From Allobogoriella deserti (lineage in GTDB: Bacteria > Actinomycetota > Actinomycetes > Actinomycetales > Actinomycetaceae), in assembly GCF_042680605.1 (NCBI RefSeq), contig NZ_JBHUEE010000011.1:78190-142189 (forward strand): a stretch of DNA of 64,000 nt, read 5' to 3'. The first letter of the stretch is position 1. Each line of letters begins with the position of its first letter. Under the pieces are notes generated by a model, which was given only the letters and a program-made list of their open reading frames with translations, had not been told where the DNA came from and searched no databases. The translations under genes were made by a program, and so were the position numbers. Positions 1 to 8,731 of the stretch are shown piece by piece.

Positions 1-1373
1 ATCACATCGCCGACCGGCGGATGCGGCTCGATCACCGGCCGCTCCTCCCCTGCCTGGATCATCCGCTCGAGCAGCCGGTCCCGCAGCCGGTCCGCCAGCG
101 TGCGGTGCGAGGCCAGGCCGGCGAGGTTGTCCAGCTCGTACGGATCGTGCGAGAGGTCGTACAGGGCGGTCTCCACATAGCGCTCGGCGGCGGCGTCCTG
201 CCACGGGTCCGCGTCCGGGGCGGTGACGTAGTACATCCATCGGGACGTGCGGATCGCGCGGCCGACCTCCGACTCGCTGACCTGGACGAAGGCTTCCTCC
301 GGGAAGTCGGACGCCGCCGGATCGGCCAGCAGTGGCAGCAGCGAGCGGCCCTGCATCTCCTCCGGCACGGCGAGACCGGCGGCGTCCAGCAGTGTGGGCG
401 GCAGGTCGATGGTGCTGACCGGCCGGTCGATGCGGTGCCCGCCGTCGAAGCCGGGTCCGGACAGGGCAAGGGGCACACGCAGGGAGGCGTCGTGGCACGA
501 GCGCTTGTACTCGGCGTTGCGCGTCTTGAAATGACATCCGTGGTCGGAGGTGACGGCGATGATCGTGTTCTCGAGCAACCCCATGCTGCGCAGGGCGTCG
601 CGGAGCCGGCCGAGCCCCTCGTCGACGCGCCGGATCTGCCCGTAGTACCCGCCGATGTGCCGGTGCACGCTCGCGCCCGGCTCGCCGGCGAGCGCGGCGA
701 GGTCGGGTGGGACCCAGCGGCCCTGATAGCGCTCCTCGTACCCCTCGGGCGCCGGGTAGGAGTCGGTCTCGTTCTGGTGGTGCGGTTCGATGAGGGAGCA
801 GAACAGGAAGAACGGTCGCGCTCCGTCCGTCCCGTTCGTCCCGCCGGCGGCTGCCGCCGGGCCGGTGTGGTCGGCGACGAACCGGATGGCGGCGTCGAAC
901 AGGGCGTCGGAGCGGTAACCGGGGAGCATGACGGGGGCGCCGTCGTCGTCGAACATGGTCACGCGGTAGGCCTCGGAAGTGAACTCCAGGACGTTCGATC
1001 CCAGCCACGACTGGTAGCCGCCGCGCTGGTCGGGCGGGACGGGCTCGTCGTCGGCGAGGTGCCACTTGCCGATGTAGCCGGTCGCGTACCCGGCGTCGGC
1101 GAAATGGTGCGCGAGGGTACGGCGGTCCTCGGGCAGCCGGACACCGTTGCGGAAGCAGCCCGTCGTCGTCGGGTACTGACCGGTCTGCAGCGCCGCCCGC
1201 GCCGGGGCACACACCGGCTGCGGCGTGATCGCCTGCGTCGCGTGGGTGCCGTGCCGGGCCATCCGGTCGAAGGTGGGCGTCAGGTCGAGGGGGTTGCCAC
1301 CGACGCCGGTGGTGTCCCAACGCTGCTGGTCGGTGAAGACGACGATGACGTTCGGCCGCGTTGCCGGGGGCAT
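1..1373 (-). CDS. Sulfatase, C-terminus cut by window edge
   Basis: Hydrolyses sulfate esters; cytoplasmic type, since no signal peptide is visible. The ATG at 1373 opens a frame running off the left edge (457 codons visible). The N-terminus reads MPPATRPNVIVVFTDQQ, the metal-binding start of arylsulfatases. CAPAR at residues 55-59 is the C-x-P-x-R signature whose Cys is converted to formylglycine. GKWH follows at about 102-105, and a TSDHG segment lies in the C-terminal half. It ends close to the usual family length, so little is missing. It is divergent from the aldolase-kinase pair at 1532, which suggests a sulfated sugar or uronate substrate (inference). The maturase that makes formylglycine is not in the window. 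Confidence 0.9.
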   Translation of the reverse strand, partial: MPPATRPNVIVVFTDQQRWDTTGVGGNPLDLTPTFDRMARHGTHATQAITPQPVCAPARAALQTGQYPTTTGCFRNGVRLPEDRRTLAHHFADAGYATGYIGKWHLADDEPVPPDQRGGYQSWLGSNVLEFTSEAYRVTMFDDDGAPVMLPGYRSDALFDAAIRFVADHTGPAAAAGGTNGTDGARPFFLFCSLIEPHHQNETDSYPAPEGYEERYQGRWVPPDLAALAGEPGASVHRHIGGYYGQIRRVDEGLGRLRDALRSMGLLENTIIAVTSDHGCHFKTRNAEYKRSCHDASLRVPLALSGPGFDGGHRIDRPVSTIDLPPTLLDAAGLAVPEEMQGRSLLPLLADPAASDFPEEAFVQVSESEVGRAIRTSRWMYYVTAPDADPWQDAAAERYVETALYDLSHDPYELDNLAGLASHRTLADRLRDRLLERMIQAGEERPVIEPHPPVGDV

Positions 1374-1531
1374 ACCTCTCCTCGGAAGGTCCGCTCGGAC
1401 GCCCCCATCATGGCCTACTCGCCGGCGTGGGACGCCCGGACGGTCGGCGTGGCGGGCCGCGGTAGCGTGAGCAGGTCTGCCGTCGGGGCCGTCACCGCCG
1501 ACCGGCCCGTATCCCGAACAAGGAGTGGTTC

Positions 1532-2161
1532 ATGCCCGAGGCCGCCTCGCCGTCAGGAGTCATCGCGATCGTCCGGTTGCGCCGGGAGCAGGCCGTGGAC
1601 GAGATCGTCGAGGCGTTGCACGCCGGTGGCGTGCGGGCGATCGAGGTCACCATCGACTCTCCCGGTGCGCTGGACGCGGTGCGCCGGTGGCGCGAGCGCG
1701 ACCAGGCGCTCGTCGGCGTCGGGACGGTGCGCACGGCCGATCAGGCTCGTGCGGCGATCGACGCCGGGGCACAGTTCCTCGTCACGCCGACGACCATGGC
1801 CCCGGTCCTGGACGTCGCGGACCGCGCGGGGGTCCCGATCGCCGCCGGCGCGTTGACGCCGACCGAGATCGATACCGCCTGGCAGCACGGCGCCACCGCG
1901 GTGAAGGTGTTCCCGGTCGACACCGTGGGCGGTCCGGCCTACGTCCGCGCGGTGCGGGCTCCGTTGCCGGACGTGCCGCTGGTCCCCACCGGCGGGGTCG
2001 ATGCCGACGCCGCACGCACCTATGCCGCCATGAACTGCACCGGCGTCGGGGTGGGCAGCGCACTGGTCGACGAGAGCACCGTCGCCTCCGGTGACTGGGC
2101 CGAGCTCCGACGCCGCGCCGAGGCCCTGACCACCGCCTGGTCCGAGGGACAGGCCGGCTGA
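1532..2161 (+). CDS. eda: Bifunctional KDPG/KHG aldolase
   Basis: Class I aldolase cleaving 2-keto-3-deoxy-6-phosphogluconate (or 4-hydroxy-2-oxoglutarate) to pyruvate plus an aldehyde. The 209 residues match the single-domain TIM-barrel family. The Schiff-base lysine is K125 in GATAVKVFP, the conserved acid is E38 in AIEVT, and GALTPTE is the phosphate/loop motif. AAGGAG precedes the ATG at good spacing. The stop is followed after one base by the kinase ATG, so the two are an operon completing phosphorylation and cleavage of 2-keto-3-deoxy sugar acids. The exact substrate (gluconate versus galactonate type) cannot be told from sequence. Confidence 0.9.
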   Translation: MPEAASPSGVIAIVRLRREQAVDEIVEALHAGGVRAIEVTIDSPGALDAVRRWRERDQALVGVGTVRTADQARAAIDAGAQFLVTPTTMAPVLDVADRAGVPIAAGALTPTEIDTAWQHGATAVKVFPVDTVGGPAYVRAVRAPLPDVPLVPTGGVDADAARTYAAMNCTGVGVGSALVDESTVASGDWAELRRRAEALTTAWSEGQAG

Positions 2162-2162
2162 G

Positions 2163-3149
2163 ATGGCGGAGACCACATGGCCGCCGCCCGCGCGCCGGCT
2201 CGGCGAGACGCTCGACGTCGTCGGGGTCGGCGAGGTGATGCTGCTCCTGCAGGCCACTCCCCCGCAGACGGTGGCCGACGCGACCTCGATGCTCGTGGAC
2301 GTGGCCGGTGCGGAGTACAACATGTGTGCCGCCGTTGCCCGGCTCGGTGGCCGTGCGGGGCTGCTGAGCCGCCTGGGTGCGGATTCACCGGCGGAGCGGG
2401 TGCGTGCCGCCATGGCGGCGCTCGACGTCGAGCAGTCCCTCACCGCGACCGATCCGAACCACCCGACCGGTCTGCTGCTTCGCGAGGTGCCGCCGGACGG
2501 TTCCCGGCGCGTGACCTACTACCGATCGGGTTCCGCGGCCTCGGCCATGAACGCGCACGACGCCGACCGCCTGTGGACCACGCCGCCACGCGCGGTCGTC
2601 CTGTCCGGGCTGACCGCCGCCGTCGGGCCGGGGCCGCGTGCCCTCGTCACCGCCGTCGCGCAGGGGGCTGCCGAGCACGGCACCGGTGTGGTGGTCGACG
2701 TCAATCTCCGCCGCGGCTTCGGTGATCTCGACGCCGTCGTCGAGACGCTCGCCGCCGTCCTGCCCTCCACCGACCTGCTCGTCCTCGGGGACGACGAGTC
2801 CCAGCCCGTGCTCGGCGCGACCGCCCCGGAGGCCGTCTTCGCCGCCGCGCACGACCGCGGCGTGGGCGAGGTGGTCCTCAAGGGCGGCGAACGCGGATGC
2901 TGGTACCAAGCCGAGGACGGCGCACCCCGCCACGTCCCGACGCGTGCCGTCGACGTCGTCGATCCGGTGGGGGCCGGCGATGCGTTTCTCGGCGGCTATC
3001 TGGCCGCCCGGCTGGCGGGCGCATCGCCTCGTGACGCGGCTGACCTCGGGTCCGAGCTCGCCGCTGGTGTCATCGGCGCGTTCGGGGACACCCGTGGGCT
3101 GCCGGCGCCGGAGCAGGCGCGCCGGATGCTCGACGACACGCTCGCGTGA
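2163..3149 (+). CDS. kdgK: PfkB-family sugar kinase, likely 2-keto-3-deoxygluconate kinase
   Basis: ATP-dependent kinase of the ribokinase/PfkB fold, 328 residues. The N-terminal region has the VVGVGEVM strand, and the C-terminal catalytic motif is DPVGAGDAF near residue 270, containing the catalytic Asp. It lies one base after the aldolase stop, so KDG kinase (KDG to KDPG, then cleaved by the upstream gene product) is the natural reading. The family assignment is secure; the substrate is inferred from the partner. There is no dedicated regulator in the pair; the closest DNA-binding protein is at 8.7 kb. Confidence 0.85.
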   Translation: MAETTWPPPARRLGETLDVVGVGEVMLLLQATPPQTVADATSMLVDVAGAEYNMCAAVARLGGRAGLLSRLGADSPAERVRAAMAALDVEQSLTATDPNHPTGLLLREVPPDGSRRVTYYRSGSAASAMNAHDADRLWTTPPRAVVLSGLTAAVGPGPRALVTAVAQGAAEHGTGVVVDVNLRRGFGDLDAVVETLAAVLPSTDLLVLGDDESQPVLGATAPEAVFAAAHDRGVGEVVLKGGERGCWYQAEDGAPRHVPTRAVDVVDPVGAGDAFLGGYLAARLAGASPRDAADLGSELAAGVIGAFGDTRGLPAPEQARRMLDDTLA

Positions 3150-3165
3150 CGGGCGGCCCGACGTG

Positions 3166-3900
3166 TCAGAGACGACCCTTCCTACTCACCGCGTCGACGA
3201 TCTCGGTCGCGACGGCGCGGAGCTTGATGTTGCGGTGCTGCGAGGCGTTGCGGAGGATCGCGAATGCCTCGTCCGCGCTGCACCGATTTTGGCCCATGAT
3301 GATGCCCATCGCCTGGTCGATGATCGTGCGGGACTCGAGGGCCTTCTCGAGCTGAGCGTTCACCTCGGCGTGCTGGGTCAGCCGCAACACGAGCTTCAGC
3401 GCCCGGGACGCCTCCCCCGCGAAGCGCCGCGCAACCTCCTGCTCGGCGCGGCCGAAGGTTCTTGGACGGTCCGAATAAAGGTTGAGCGCCCCGACGGCGT
3501 GGTGGCCACCGTCCAACGGTAGCGACAGTGCTGACCGCAGACCGGAGGCCATGGCGTGGGAGCGGTACTCGCCGAACCGATCCTCGAGCGACAGGTCCTC
3601 GATGAGGATCGGTTCACCCGTCCGCGTCGTCGTGAGGCAGGGGCCGTTCTCATAACGGTATTGAATCTCGTCCCATCGTGCGCTGGCCGCGTCACTGCTG
3701 GCCGCCGTCGTGGCGTGGCCGTCGCGGATGAGGGTGACGCCGGCCGAGACGTCCGCGTCCATCACGTCCACGGCGATCTCGACCAGTTGCTGAAGGAAAT
3801 CCTCCACGTCCTCAACCGAGAGCAGGAGGTCGTGAAGGCGGTCGAACGGCCGAGCACCGGAGTCACCGTCGAGCTGTAACGAGTGGCTCTGATCCGTCAT
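3166..3900 (-). CDS. GAF and ANTAR domain regulator
   Basis: Putative transcription antiterminator of 244 residues. The GAF domain covers about residues 27-165. The C-terminal ANTAR domain (about 180-240) has the IDQAMGIIM and SADEAFAILR helices that bind dual-hexaloop RNA. ANTAR proteins act on leader terminators; GAF-ANTAR combinations are typical of actinobacterial stress or light signalling. The start chosen is ATG 3900 (MTDQSHS); an in-frame extension to 4080 adds 60 low-complexity residues without a ribosome site. It converges on the kinase and is divergent from the STAS gene at 4160. The signal and RNA target are unknown. Confidence 0.85.
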   Translation of the reverse strand: MTDQSHSLQLDGDSGARPFDRLHDLLLSVEDVEDFLQQLVEIAVDVMDADVSAGVTLIRDGHATTAASSDAASARWDEIQYRYENGPCLTTTRTGEPILIEDLSLEDRFGEYRSHAMASGLRSALSLPLDGGHHAVGALNLYSDRPRTFGRAEQEVARRFAGEASRALKLVLRLTQHAEVNAQLEKALESRTIIDQAMGIIMGQNRCSADEAFAILRNASQHRNIKLRAVATEIVDAVSRKGRL

Positions 3901-4159
3901 GAACAGCTGCGTCGCAATCCCGGGTAGCCCCGCGCTCTCGAGAACCGAAGGTGACGCACCGCTGGTAGCACGCTCGACCTGCCTCCGGCTGTTCGATCGT
4001 CGCACAGAGATCGGACAACCGTCGCACTTTGGGACTCCTCCGCTACGGCCCTGCACGGTTTCCGGCGCTCGATGGCACACCGGCGAAGGATGCCAGGTCA
4101 GGAGTTTGCCCTTCGTCTCATGGCCTCGCTAATGTCGGCCTTGGTTAGGACCATTAGCC

Positions 4160-4591
4160 ATGCGGCGGATCGTCGCCGCCCGGGGAGAGCTCTCTCCGGT
4201 GAGCGTTGACGAGTCGAGGCGCATGCACACTGGTCCGCCGTCTGGCAACTTCTGGTCCTCGCCGGGTGACACGGCTCGCCTCAGCGTGCGCCCACGGACG
4301 GGTCGTCCCGACCATGTCGTCGTCGTTGGTGAACTGGACATGGCCGGCGCCCCGCTCCTCGAGGGGGCATTGCGGGCTGCGATCCATCGGGGGCATCGCG
4401 ACGTCGTCGTCGACGCACGGCAGCTCACATTCTGCGACGCCGCCGGACTCCATGTCCTCATCGCGGCGACAGCCGAGCTACGCGCGTCTGGGGGGCAACT
4501 CACGGTCTACGGACCGTGTCAGGCTCTGCAGGCCCTGCTCGACGTCGTCGAGGACGCGACCATCGAGCTCGCCCCGGCGCCGCCGGACTGA
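4160..4591 (+). CDS. STAS-domain protein, anti-sigma antagonist-like
   Basis: 143 residues with a STAS fold: the VVVVGELDMAGAP strand, the VVVDARQLTFCDAAGLHVL core and an ISP-like amphipathic C-terminus. In SpoIIAA/RsbV the phosphorylated serine sits in the motif D-S-S-G-L; here the matching stretch is DAAGL, so both serines are alanine. If the alignment is right the protein cannot be switched by serine phosphorylation in the usual way. ATG 4160 is used; an internal ATG at 4223 is an alternative. It lies next to the GAF-ANTAR gene, suggesting a small stress-signalling pair (inference). Confidence 0.75.
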   Translation: MRRIVAARGELSPVSVDESRRMHTGPPSGNFWSSPGDTARLSVRPRTGRPDHVVVVGELDMAGAPLLEGALRAAIHRGHRDVVVDARQLTFCDAAGLHVLIAATAELRASGGQLTVYGPCQALQALLDVVEDATIELAPAPPD

Positions 4592-4763
4592 GTCATATCA
4601 CTCGGCGTTGGTGCCGGCGCCGTGGTGTGTCCACGTTCCGCTGGGTGGTAGACCGACGGGCCTCCGGAGCATGCCGCTTCTAGCATTCCCGCATGTCGAC
4701 GCCGACCCGTCCGCCGAGGCGCCACAGCCGTCACCCGGCAGGACCGTCCATCCTGCTCGCCGC

Positions 4764-6269
4764 ATGAACGCAGCGCCGCCTCACGAGCCGGCACCGGAAA
4801 GCTACTTCGGCTCCGCCGGGAGTGATCTGTTCACCGCCGGCAAGGACCGTGACCAGCGACGCTCCCCCGCACCGTCCCGCTCCGCCGTCGCCACGATCAC
4901 CGAGCCCGCCCGCGAGACGCCGGTGCACGAGGAGACCGACGTGCTCGTGGTCGGCGGCGGGCCCGCCGGGACGGCCGCCGCGATCGCGGCCCGGCGGCTA
5001 GGGCAGCGGGTGACACTGGTCGAGCGCTACGGCGATCTGGGCGGCCTGTCCGCCGGCGGGTTGGTGATCTGGATCGACCGGATGACCGATTGGGAAGGCG
5101 TCCCCGTCATCGCCGGCGTCGGCGTCGAGTTGCTCGACCGCCTGCCCGACGGCGCACTCGCCGGCCCAGGTCCGGACCTGTGGGGATCGAAGGACCCCGA
5201 CCAGGTGGCGTATTGGCGCGAGCGGCTCTCGGCGTTCCGGGAGACCGTGTGCCGCTCGCCCATGATCGACCCCGAATGGCTCAAGATCGTCTCGCACGAG
5301 ACGGCCGTCGACGCCGGAGTACGCGTACTGCTGCACTCGTGGGTGGTCGACACCATCACCGAGCCCGGCACGAGTGCCGACGGCGTCATTGCCGTCGACG
5401 ACGGCCCCGGGGTCGTCCGCGGCGTGATCTTCGAGAGCAAGCAGGGCCGCCGGGCGATTCTGGCCAGGGTGGTGGTCGACACCACCGGCGACCTCGACGT
5501 GGTCGCCCGGGCAGGCGGCGCCTTCGTCACCGACGCTCGGTCCGACGGTGCCGGCGGCAACGTCCAGCAGTGCGTGAACACCGCCTTCACCTGGAGCGGG
5601 GTGGACATGCGGCGCTGGCTGGACTTCAAACGGCGCGATCCTGAGGGCCACCGCGACCTCATGGCCCGTGGCCGTGACCAGCTCGGCTTCGTCGACACTC
5701 CGCACGTGGGCTGGCGCGACGACGTCGTGGTCTTCATGGGCCCGCGCCTGGCCGGTTACAGCGGCCTCGACGTCGAGGACCTCAGCGTCGTCGAGCTCGA
5801 GTCCCGGCGTCGGATGGTCGCGCACCTGGACTTCTTCCGCCGGTACGCACCCGGCTTCGAGCAGGCGTGGATCATGCTCGCGGCGCCGCAGATCGGTGTA
5901 CGGATGACCCGGCGGCTGGCCGGACTGCACCCGCTCGCCACCGAGGAGTGGCGAGCCGGCATGCGTCATCCGGATGAGGTGGGTGTCTCGCCGTCGCCGT
6001 CACAGAAGTACGCGACGATCTCGGTGCCGTACGGCGCCCTGGTGCCCACACAGCTCGACGGTGTGCTGGTCGGCGGGCGGCACGTGGCCAGCGACGCCCC
6101 AACGCAGGCGTTCATGCGGGAGATCCCGCAGTGCTGGATGACCGGGCAGGCCGCCGGCACCGCCGCGGCGCTTGCGGCGGCGACCGGGGTCGAGCCCAGG
6201 GACGTCGACGTCACCGATCTGCGTGCGGAGCTCGGGCGGCAGGGGGTGTATCTGCACGAGGTGCCGTAG
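4764..6269 (+). CDS. FAD-dependent oxidoreductase (FAD_oxidored family)
   Basis: Flavoprotein of about 501 residues. The Rossmann motif VVGGGPAGTAAAIAARR binds the ADP part of FAD, followed by the VTLVERYGDLGG strand. A late VLVGGRHVASDAPTQAFMR segment and GQAAGTAAALA close the FAD fold. This pattern matches the FAD-dependent oxidoreductases often seen with sugar-catabolism genes. The start is uncertain: ATG 4764 was chosen, ATG 4671 would add 31 residues, and GTG 4923 would start just before the FAD motif. No strong ribosome site marks any of them. The substrate is unknown. It stands alone, downstream of the STAS gene and convergent with the toxin gene at 6340. Confidence 0.75.
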   Translation: MNAAPPHEPAPESYFGSAGSDLFTAGKDRDQRRSPAPSRSAVATITEPARETPVHEETDVLVVGGGPAGTAAAIAARRLGQRVTLVERYGDLGGLSAGGLVIWIDRMTDWEGVPVIAGVGVELLDRLPDGALAGPGPDLWGSKDPDQVAYWRERLSAFRETVCRSPMIDPEWLKIVSHETAVDAGVRVLLHSWVVDTITEPGTSADGVIAVDDGPGVVRGVIFESKQGRRAILARVVVDTTGDLDVVARAGGAFVTDARSDGAGGNVQQCVNTAFTWSGVDMRRWLDFKRRDPEGHRDLMARGRDQLGFVDTPHVGWRDDVVVFMGPRLAGYSGLDVEDLSVVELESRRRMVAHLDFFRRYAPGFEQAWIMLAAPQIGVRMTRRLAGLHPLATEEWRAGMRHPDEVGVSPSPSQKYATISVPYGALVPTQLDGVLVGGRHVASDAPTQAFMREIPQCWMTGQAAGTAAALAAATGVEPRDVDVTDLRAELGRQGVYLHEVP

Positions 6270-6273
6270 GTCG

Positions 6274-6289
6274 GGACGTCGTGACGTCC
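6274..6289. terminator. Inverted repeat between convergent genes
   Basis: GGACGTC, two bases, then GACGTCC: a perfect 7-bp-arm inverted repeat five bases after the oxidoreductase stop, in the gap before the convergent toxin gene. It has no T-tract and a very short loop, so a bidirectional terminator role is only a guess; a protein site is equally possible. Confidence 0.3.
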
Positions 6290-6339
6290 GGCAGCCGCGG
6301 CGTGTGCGGCACGCGGGCCTCACCGAGGACAGCGGTCCG

Positions 6340-6723
6340 TCAGGTGCGGCAGGCGATTCCCAACGCTTCGGCCGACTGCCGGAGACGGTGATCGAACGTG
6401 AACAGCTCAGTGCGCAGATGCGCGGCGGCGACCATGGCGCACACGTCGGGGATCTTCTGACGCGACGCGTACCGGAACCGCCCGACGAGCAGTGCCTCGT
6501 CCTCCACGGGGAGGTCGGCCAGGGCGATCCCGCCCGCGACGACGTCGTCCCAGGCGCCGGCTTGCTCAGCGTCCGAATAGCCGGCGAGGAACTCCCCCGC
6601 GTTTACGGGATGGACCCGGACCGGCGTCTCCGGATCGAGGCCGGCCAGGACGTCGATCGCCACTCGATGGTGGATGTGGCCTGCATCGGCGAGGGCGATC
6701 AGGATGTTCGCGTCGATAACCAC
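6340..6723 (-). CDS. PIN-domain toxin, VapC-like
   Basis: Probable ribonuclease toxin of a type II toxin-antitoxin pair, 127 residues. It begins VVIDANILIALADAG (GTG start), giving the first PIN acidic residue D4. NAGEFL supplies the central acid, IPDVCAMVAAAHLRTELFTFD the third and fourth. Those four acids coordinate the metal in PIN nucleases. It starts two bases after the antitoxin stop, so the pair is co-transcribed and translationally linked. The RNA target (initiator tRNA for many VapCs) cannot be inferred. Confidence 0.85.
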   Translation of the reverse strand: MVIDANILIALADAGHIHHRVAIDVLAGLDPETPVRVHPVNAGEFLAGYSDAEQAGAWDDVVAGGIALADLPVEDEALLVGRFRYASRQKIPDVCAMVAAAHLRTELFTFDHRLRQSAEALGIACRT

Positions 6724-6725
6724 GG

Positions 6726-6995
6726 TCAGTCCTCGGCCGCGCGGATCTCGGCGAGATGCCGCTCAGCGGGCGGTCCCGGCCAGGGGTGGCGCTCAGCAAT
6801 GGACTCGAGGTTTCGACGACGGCGCGCCCGGACCTGCGCCCGTGTCTCGCTCAGGTGAGTGACGCCTTCGCTCATGAGGTTCCGCATGAGCCGGGTCGGT
6901 GATGTCTCGTCGGGCCAGGCAGCACGCGCCACGTCGAGGTAGGCCTGCAACTCGTCGTCCTCGGTGACGGAGTGACGCTTCAGGTTGGTGGGCAT
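6726..6995 (-). CDS. Antitoxin of the PIN toxin pair
   Basis: 89 residues, encoded immediately upstream of the PIN toxin. The N-terminus MPTNLKRHSVTEDDEL is short and basic then acidic; the rest is helical with a basic RARRRRN stretch. It looks like a small DNA-binding antitoxin, but no classic AbrB, Phd or RHH motif is clear, so the name rests mainly on position and size. ATG 6995 is preferred over an upstream in-frame start at 7085, because the latter would run through the operator-like inverted repeat at 7014. Confidence 0.7.
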   Translation of the reverse strand: MPTNLKRHSVTEDDELQAYLDVARAAWPDETSPTRLMRNLMSEGVTHLSETRAQVRARRRRNLESIAERHPWPGPPAERHLAEIRAAED

Positions 6996-7013
6996 AGGAA
7001 CATGATACGTCGA

Positions 7014-7034
7014 GTGCTGTACCAGGTGCAGCAC
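7014..7034. promoter_or_regulatory. Near-perfect inverted repeat, likely toxin-antitoxin operator
   Basis: GTGCTGTACC, central A, then GGTGCAGCAC: nine of ten arm pairs match. It ends 18 bases before the antitoxin ATG, and a TATCAT on the minus strand lies between them as a possible -10 box. Position and symmetry fit autoregulation by the toxin-antitoxin complex. Confidence 0.55.
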
Positions 7035-7132
7035 TGGCGGCGGCGCCGTGCACGGGCTGTGCCCGTAGAGCCGCACCCGAGCCAATTTCGCGGCCTAGCA
7101 CCTCTCGATGTGCCCGAGCGCGGGCCCAAACC

Positions 7133-8572
7133 TCAGTGCAGGCCCCGCTGCTGCGACAACCCGCGGTCGGCTGTCCGCTCGGGGTGCCGTGGTGGCAGAC
7201 CCACCAGGGCGCCGTCACGGATCCACTCCTCGTCGTTGCCGTAGGCACGGTCGACGATGACGCGCTGCAGCCGCTCGACGACGTCCGCGTGCTCGGGCGA
7301 ACCGGCCAGGTCGTGTTCGTCGAGCGGGTCGGACTCCACGTCGAACAGCTGGGTGATGTTCCCCATCGGGTAGTAGACGAGCTTGTAGCGGCCGTCATGG
7401 GCCATCCTCGTCGCCTCGTCCCGTTCCCCGAACTCGCCGTGCAGCACCCCACGGGGTGGCCCGAGCATCGACCGGCCTTCCACGGTCTCCGGAACAGGGA
7501 GGCCGGCCATGTCGAGGAGTGTCGGCATGACGTCCTGGAGGCCGATGAGACGGTCGTCGACCACGCCTTCGCCGACGCGCGCGTCCCCCGTCGGGCCGAC
7601 GAGAAGCATCGGGACGTTGGCGGACTTCTCGTAGAAGACCCTTTTCGCCCACAGGCCGTGGTCGCCGAGCATGTCGCCGTGATCGGAGGTGAACATGATG
7701 ACGGTGTCGTCGAGCAGGCCCTGTTCGCGCAAGGTGCCGATCACCACGCGCAGCTGGTGGTCGACGTAGGTGCACTGCGCGTAGAAGGCTCTCTTCGCGG
7801 CCTGGAGCTCGTGGTCGCGGAAACCCTCCGGGGCGTCGGCATGACGTCGATTGTGCAGTTGCACCGGCAGTGCGGCGGGATCGGTTGCCCAGTTCCCGAC
7901 GGTGGGCGGGTCCATCTCGATCCCGTCGTACATCTCGAGGTACTCGCGCGGGGGGGTCAGCGGCGGGTGTGGTGCCGTGTACGAGAGGTACCAGAACGCG
8001 GGGCGGGTGGGATCACGGCGGGTGATGACCTCGGCCATCTGCCGGGTCGCCCAGTGCGTGACGTGAAGGCGTTCGGGCAGGTGCCAGGGCCGCTGGACGT
8101 ACTGGTTGTTGCTCATGCCGTGGGTGTACGCCTGCCCCGCGTACCCCTCGGCGGCGAGGTGGCGTTCGTAGTCGTCAGCCACTCCCCACTGAGCGCGCCC
8201 CTCCTCGCTGAGGATGACGTCGTCAAATCCAATCCGTGCGCGTTGGGGGAAGACGTGCAGTTTCCCCACGGCGGTCGCCTGGTAGCCGTGGTCCCGGAAG
8301 GTCTGCGCGAGCGTGGGCAGCTCGGGCATGGGCAGGTCCTGCTGGAAGATGCGGTCCCCGTGCGTGCGAGGCGCGGTGCCGGTCATGATCGTCCGCCGGG
8401 CCGGGACGCACACCGGGGACTCGCTGTAGGCCCGGCAGTACCGCGTTCCCGCGCGCGCGAGCTGATCGAGGGTCGGCGTCTGGACAACCGGGTGGCCGGC
8501 GGCCCCCAGCAACTGCCCGAACCAGTGATCCACGGTGATCAGCAGCACGTTCGGTCGGTTCGATGGCGTCAT
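7133..8572 (-). CDS. Sulfatase, choline-sulfatase/arylsulfatase type
   Basis: 479 residues, complete, with no signal peptide, so cytoplasmic. RPNVLLITVDHWFG starts the alkaline-phosphatase-like fold; CVPAR at 55-59 is the formylglycine signature; GKLH at about 103-106 replaces the more usual GKWH; TSDHGDMLGDHGLW is the C-terminal metal and sulfate-binding segment. It is divergent from the GntR regulator at 8732, which probably controls it together with the transporter at 9.5-12.4 kb (inference from layout). Confidence 0.92.
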   Translation of the reverse strand: MTPSNRPNVLLITVDHWFGQLLGAAGHPVVQTPTLDQLARAGTRYCRAYSESPVCVPARRTIMTGTAPRTHGDRIFQQDLPMPELPTLAQTFRDHGYQATAVGKLHVFPQRARIGFDDVILSEEGRAQWGVADDYERHLAAEGYAGQAYTHGMSNNQYVQRPWHLPERLHVTHWATRQMAEVITRRDPTRPAFWYLSYTAPHPPLTPPREYLEMYDGIEMDPPTVGNWATDPAALPVQLHNRRHADAPEGFRDHELQAAKRAFYAQCTYVDHQLRVVIGTLREQGLLDDTVIMFTSDHGDMLGDHGLWAKRVFYEKSANVPMLLVGPTGDARVGEGVVDDRLIGLQDVMPTLLDMAGLPVPETVEGRSMLGPPRGVLHGEFGERDEATRMAHDGRYKLVYYPMGNITQLFDVESDPLDEHDLAGSPEHADVVERLQRVIVDRAYGNDEEWIRDGALVGLPPRHPERTADRGLSQQRGLH

Positions 8573-8635
8573 CGCGTCTCTCTCGTTCGTCAGGGACTGC
8601 CTCAGGATCGGTGTAGGTCCGATCTATCTAGTCAA

Positions 8636-8643
8636 TCGTACAA
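8636..8643. promoter_or_regulatory. Possible GntR/FadR-type operator
   Basis: TCGTACAA fits the short T-N-G-T-A-C-N-A core bound by FadR-subfamily regulators, and it lies in the divergent gap between the sulfatase start (8572) and the GntR start (8732). The core is short, so chance occurrence cannot be excluded. Confidence 0.35.
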
Positions 8644-8731
8644 TCTAATGGTCATGTCGTTCGCCGCCCGACTCACCGCCGGATGGCGAGGCGAACGGCG
8701 ACCGCTCGTCTACGCTCCGGATTCGAGGACT

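Noticed and set aside
21..1856. Long plus-strand open frame opposite the first sulfatase
   Set aside because: Its translation is valine- and arginine-rich without motifs, while the minus strand gives a clean sulfatase; it is a high-GC shadow.
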